Shown here piece by piece: positions 62,688-64,000 of a DNA stretch of 64,000 bases. The DNA comes from Natronomonas moolapensis 8.8.11 (GTDB taxonomy: Archaea > Halobacteriota > Halobacteria > Halobacteriales > Haloarculaceae). Each line of letters starts with the position of its first letter. Positions within the stretch are counted from its first letter, which is position 1. The stretch covers positions 248,001 through 312,000 of the forward strand of contig NC_020388.1 in NCBI RefSeq assembly GCF_000591055.1, read 5' to 3'. The position numbers were made by a program, and so were the translations under genes. The notes below the pieces were generated by a model that was not told the DNA's origin, ran no database searches, and was given only the letters and a program-made list of their open reading frames with translations.

Positions 62688-63353
62688 CTACTCGATGTAG
62701 CCGAGGGCGTCCTCGATGCGGCCCAGTTCCGGCCCGGTCGTTTCCTCGCCGGTGACGTAGCCGCTGGCGTTCGCGATCAACCCGGAGCCGACGAGCGGGC
62801 CGCCGTAATTTATCGTCCCGATGTCGGCGTAGACGCCGAAGAGGTCCTCGAGGAAATCGAGCGTCTCGTCCGTGGTTTTCGGGTGACAAAGCACGCCGTT
62901 CTCGGTCACGACGGCGGCGGTTCCGACGGTCCGGACGCCGGCGATCTCCCCGCGCTCGACGGGAACGTCGAGCGTATCACCCACTGCGCGTACGGCCTTC
63001 CGGGAGAGGTCCGGGTGTGCCAGCGCCCCCCGGTCGTTCGCGAGGACGACGTTGCCGGCGGCGTTGATCCGGCCGGGCAGCTCCCCGACCGAGAGGTCAG
63101 TTTCGCCCTCGATGCGGTCGCGCTCGCGGTCGGTGACGCGTTCGCTGACGAGCAACCCGTTCTCGTTGCCGACCGCGAGCGCGCCGACGGTGCCCGATCC
63201 GGCGACGGTCGTCGGCACGGCGGGCACGTCGAGTTCGGTCTCGAACGCCTCGAGGAGCGAGGCCTCTATGTCCGGACGGACGAGCAGGCAATCGTCGGTC
63301 GCCCGGCCGAAGACGCCGACGTAGGCGGACCCGGAGAGCGACGCGCGGAGCAC
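62688..63353 (-). CDS. eif6: Translation initiation factor 6 (aIF6)
   Basis: 221 residues from a GTG. Pentein-like repeats: [82 protein letters not shown] and [40 protein letters not shown]. Binds the large subunit and prevents joining. Part of the L39e-L31e-aIF6 cluster, common in archaea. Confidence 0.95.
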   Translation of the reverse strand: MLRASLSGSAYVGVFGRATDDCLLVRPDIEASLLEAFETELDVPAVPTTVAGSGTVGALAVGNENGLLVSERVTDRERDRIEGETDLSVGELPGRINAAGNVVLANDRGALAHPDLSRKAVRAVGDTLDVPVERGEIAGVRTVGTAAVVTENGVLCHPKTTDETLDFLEDLFGVYADIGTINYGGPLVGSGLIANASGYVTGEETTGPELGRIEDALGYIE

Positions 63354-63354
63354 G

Positions 63355-63627
63355 TTATGCGGTCTCTGCTTCGACGACGGCCTCGCCCTCCTCCTCGAAG
63401 CGGGCCGCCCGAACGCGGAGCTTCCGCGGCGGCTTCGACCGGCCGCGCTCCCAGACGGACTCGTTGATCGAGGGGTCCAGCCGAACCGCGTCCTCCTCGA
63501 CGTTGAAGTGCTGTGCGAGGTGCGAACGGACGAGGCGCATCGCCTTGTCCGCGCGGTCGGTGTTCGAGCCGGCGAGGACGTCCCGGAGCGGGACGGTCAT
63601 GACGCGCTCGTCGAATTCGGCGCTCAT
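63355..63627 (-). CDS. rpl31e: Large-subunit ribosomal protein L31e
   Basis: 90 residues. [77 protein letters not shown] matches L31e, with the acidic extension usual for haloarchaea. Overlaps L39e by four bases and ends one base before aIF6 starts. Confidence 0.96.
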   Translation of the reverse strand: MSAEFDERVMTVPLRDVLAGSNTDRADKAMRLVRSHLAQHFNVEEDAVRLDPSINESVWERGRSKPPRKLRVRAARFEEEGEAVVEAETA

Positions 63628-63776
63628 TCGTCCGTATCACTCCGACGCCAGTTGCGGCGTTTGTGGTTGCGCAGCGTGTCGCGGTCGGTCTTCATGATGA
63701 CCCACGCGGGGACGCGGTTGTTCTGCCGTTCGAGCTTCCCGAGCCGCTTTTTTTTCGCCTTCGATTTCTTGCCCAT
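63624..63776 (-). CDS. rpl39e: Large-subunit ribosomal protein L39e
   Basis: 50 residues from ATG 63776: [50 protein letters not shown]. Very basic, as expected for this exit-tunnel protein. Start supported by the TATA box TTTAAA 28 bases upstream. Confidence 0.96.
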   Translation of the reverse strand: MGKKSKAKKKRLGKLERQNNRVPAWVIMKTDRDTLRNHKRRNWRRSDTDE

Positions 63777-63801
63777 AGTGGAGAACTGTTCCGCCGCTGT
63801 G

Positions 63802-63807
63802 TTTAAA
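63802..63807 (-). promoter_or_regulatory. Promoter TATA box of the L39e-L31e-aIF6 operon
   Basis: TTTAAA about 28 bases before the L39e ATG. Further upstream (63,834-63,849 and 63,908-63,923) a 16-base direct repeat CGAGCGACAGCGAGCG occurs. No other gene is recognised between 63,777 and the window end. Confidence 0.6.
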
Positions 63808-64000
63808 TCCTTGTTCCTTTGGGTACGATATCCCGAGCGACAGCGAGCGATGTCGGAAATACGAGCGGCGAGAAGCGACACGACGAACCGCGAGCGGGGC
63901 GGAGCCTCGAGCGACAGCGAGCGGTCTCGACGGTCCGAACCGAACGGAATCGAAAACGAGTGAGAAGCACTGGACGCCGAGTGACACCCTCGACGTCCGG

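Overview
The window comes from a haloarchaeal chromosome. The host parts are very GC-rich, the proteins are strongly acidic, and many short haloarchaea-specific genes occur. A halorhodopsin closely resembling my recollection of the Natronomonas protein, together with brp, crtY and bat, points to a retinal-using member of the Halobacteria, possibly Natronomonas or a relative. This was judged by reading only; no database was searched.

Layout: (1) 1-9.9 kb, host genes: geranylgeranyl reductase (cut by the window edge), hisE, two-domain nuclease-like DUF151 protein, pdxT, a phosphoesterase, a membrane-associated HTH protein, leuS, uvrC. (2) 9,874-35,395, an integrated genetic element of about 25.5 kb, clearly more AT-rich than its surroundings. 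It splits a host zinc-finger gene in frame and is flanked by an exact 8-bp direct repeat, TGTCACGC. (3) 35.4-37.75 kb, the 3' remnant of the split gene, a short host gene, and an apparently intact IS200/IS605-type insertion sequence (tnpA + tnpB). (4) 37.8-45.4 kb, a second DUF151 gene, tRNA-Ser(CGA), and a light/retinal cluster: halorhodopsin, an SRPBCC protein, brp (retinal formation), lycopene cyclase, and Bat with a LOV-type sensor domain. (5) 45.4-53.6 kb, creatininase-family enzyme, ribosomal protein L10e, thermosome, nitrilase-family enzyme and small conserved proteins. (6) 53.6-63.8 kb, the complete A-type ATP synthase operon in the order H-I-K-E-C-F-A-B-D, preceded by L39e, L31e and aIF6.

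The element holds a tyrosine integrase beside its left att site, a HEPN-type putative RNase, a PrimPol-helicase replication protein followed by an iteron-bearing origin candidate, a six-gene minus-strand operon headed by a divergent regulator, an HNH-like protein, an HsdR_N-type nuclease-like protein, its own divergent TATA-binding protein, a large Eco57I-class adenine methylase convergent with a PLD-SNF2 helicase, and a right-end cluster of small genes. No capsid, portal or spike gene was recognised, so I read it as an integrative plasmid carrying defence cargo.

The most interesting signals are inside this element. The TBP-like protein has a first repeat far from the canonical sequence. Four right-end genes carry, where a TATA box should sit (about 28-32 bases before the start codon), a shared box reading TTTAGGGT (once CTTGGGGT). 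This suggests, without proof, a private promoter class served by the element's own TBP. The methylase plus PLD-SNF2 pair with neighbouring nuclease-like genes looks like a reduced restriction/defence system of a type I cannot name. In the host part, crtY has a strong match to the bop-type upstream activator motif overlapping the bat stop codon, and a 27-codon leader ORF whose stop overlaps the crtY start.
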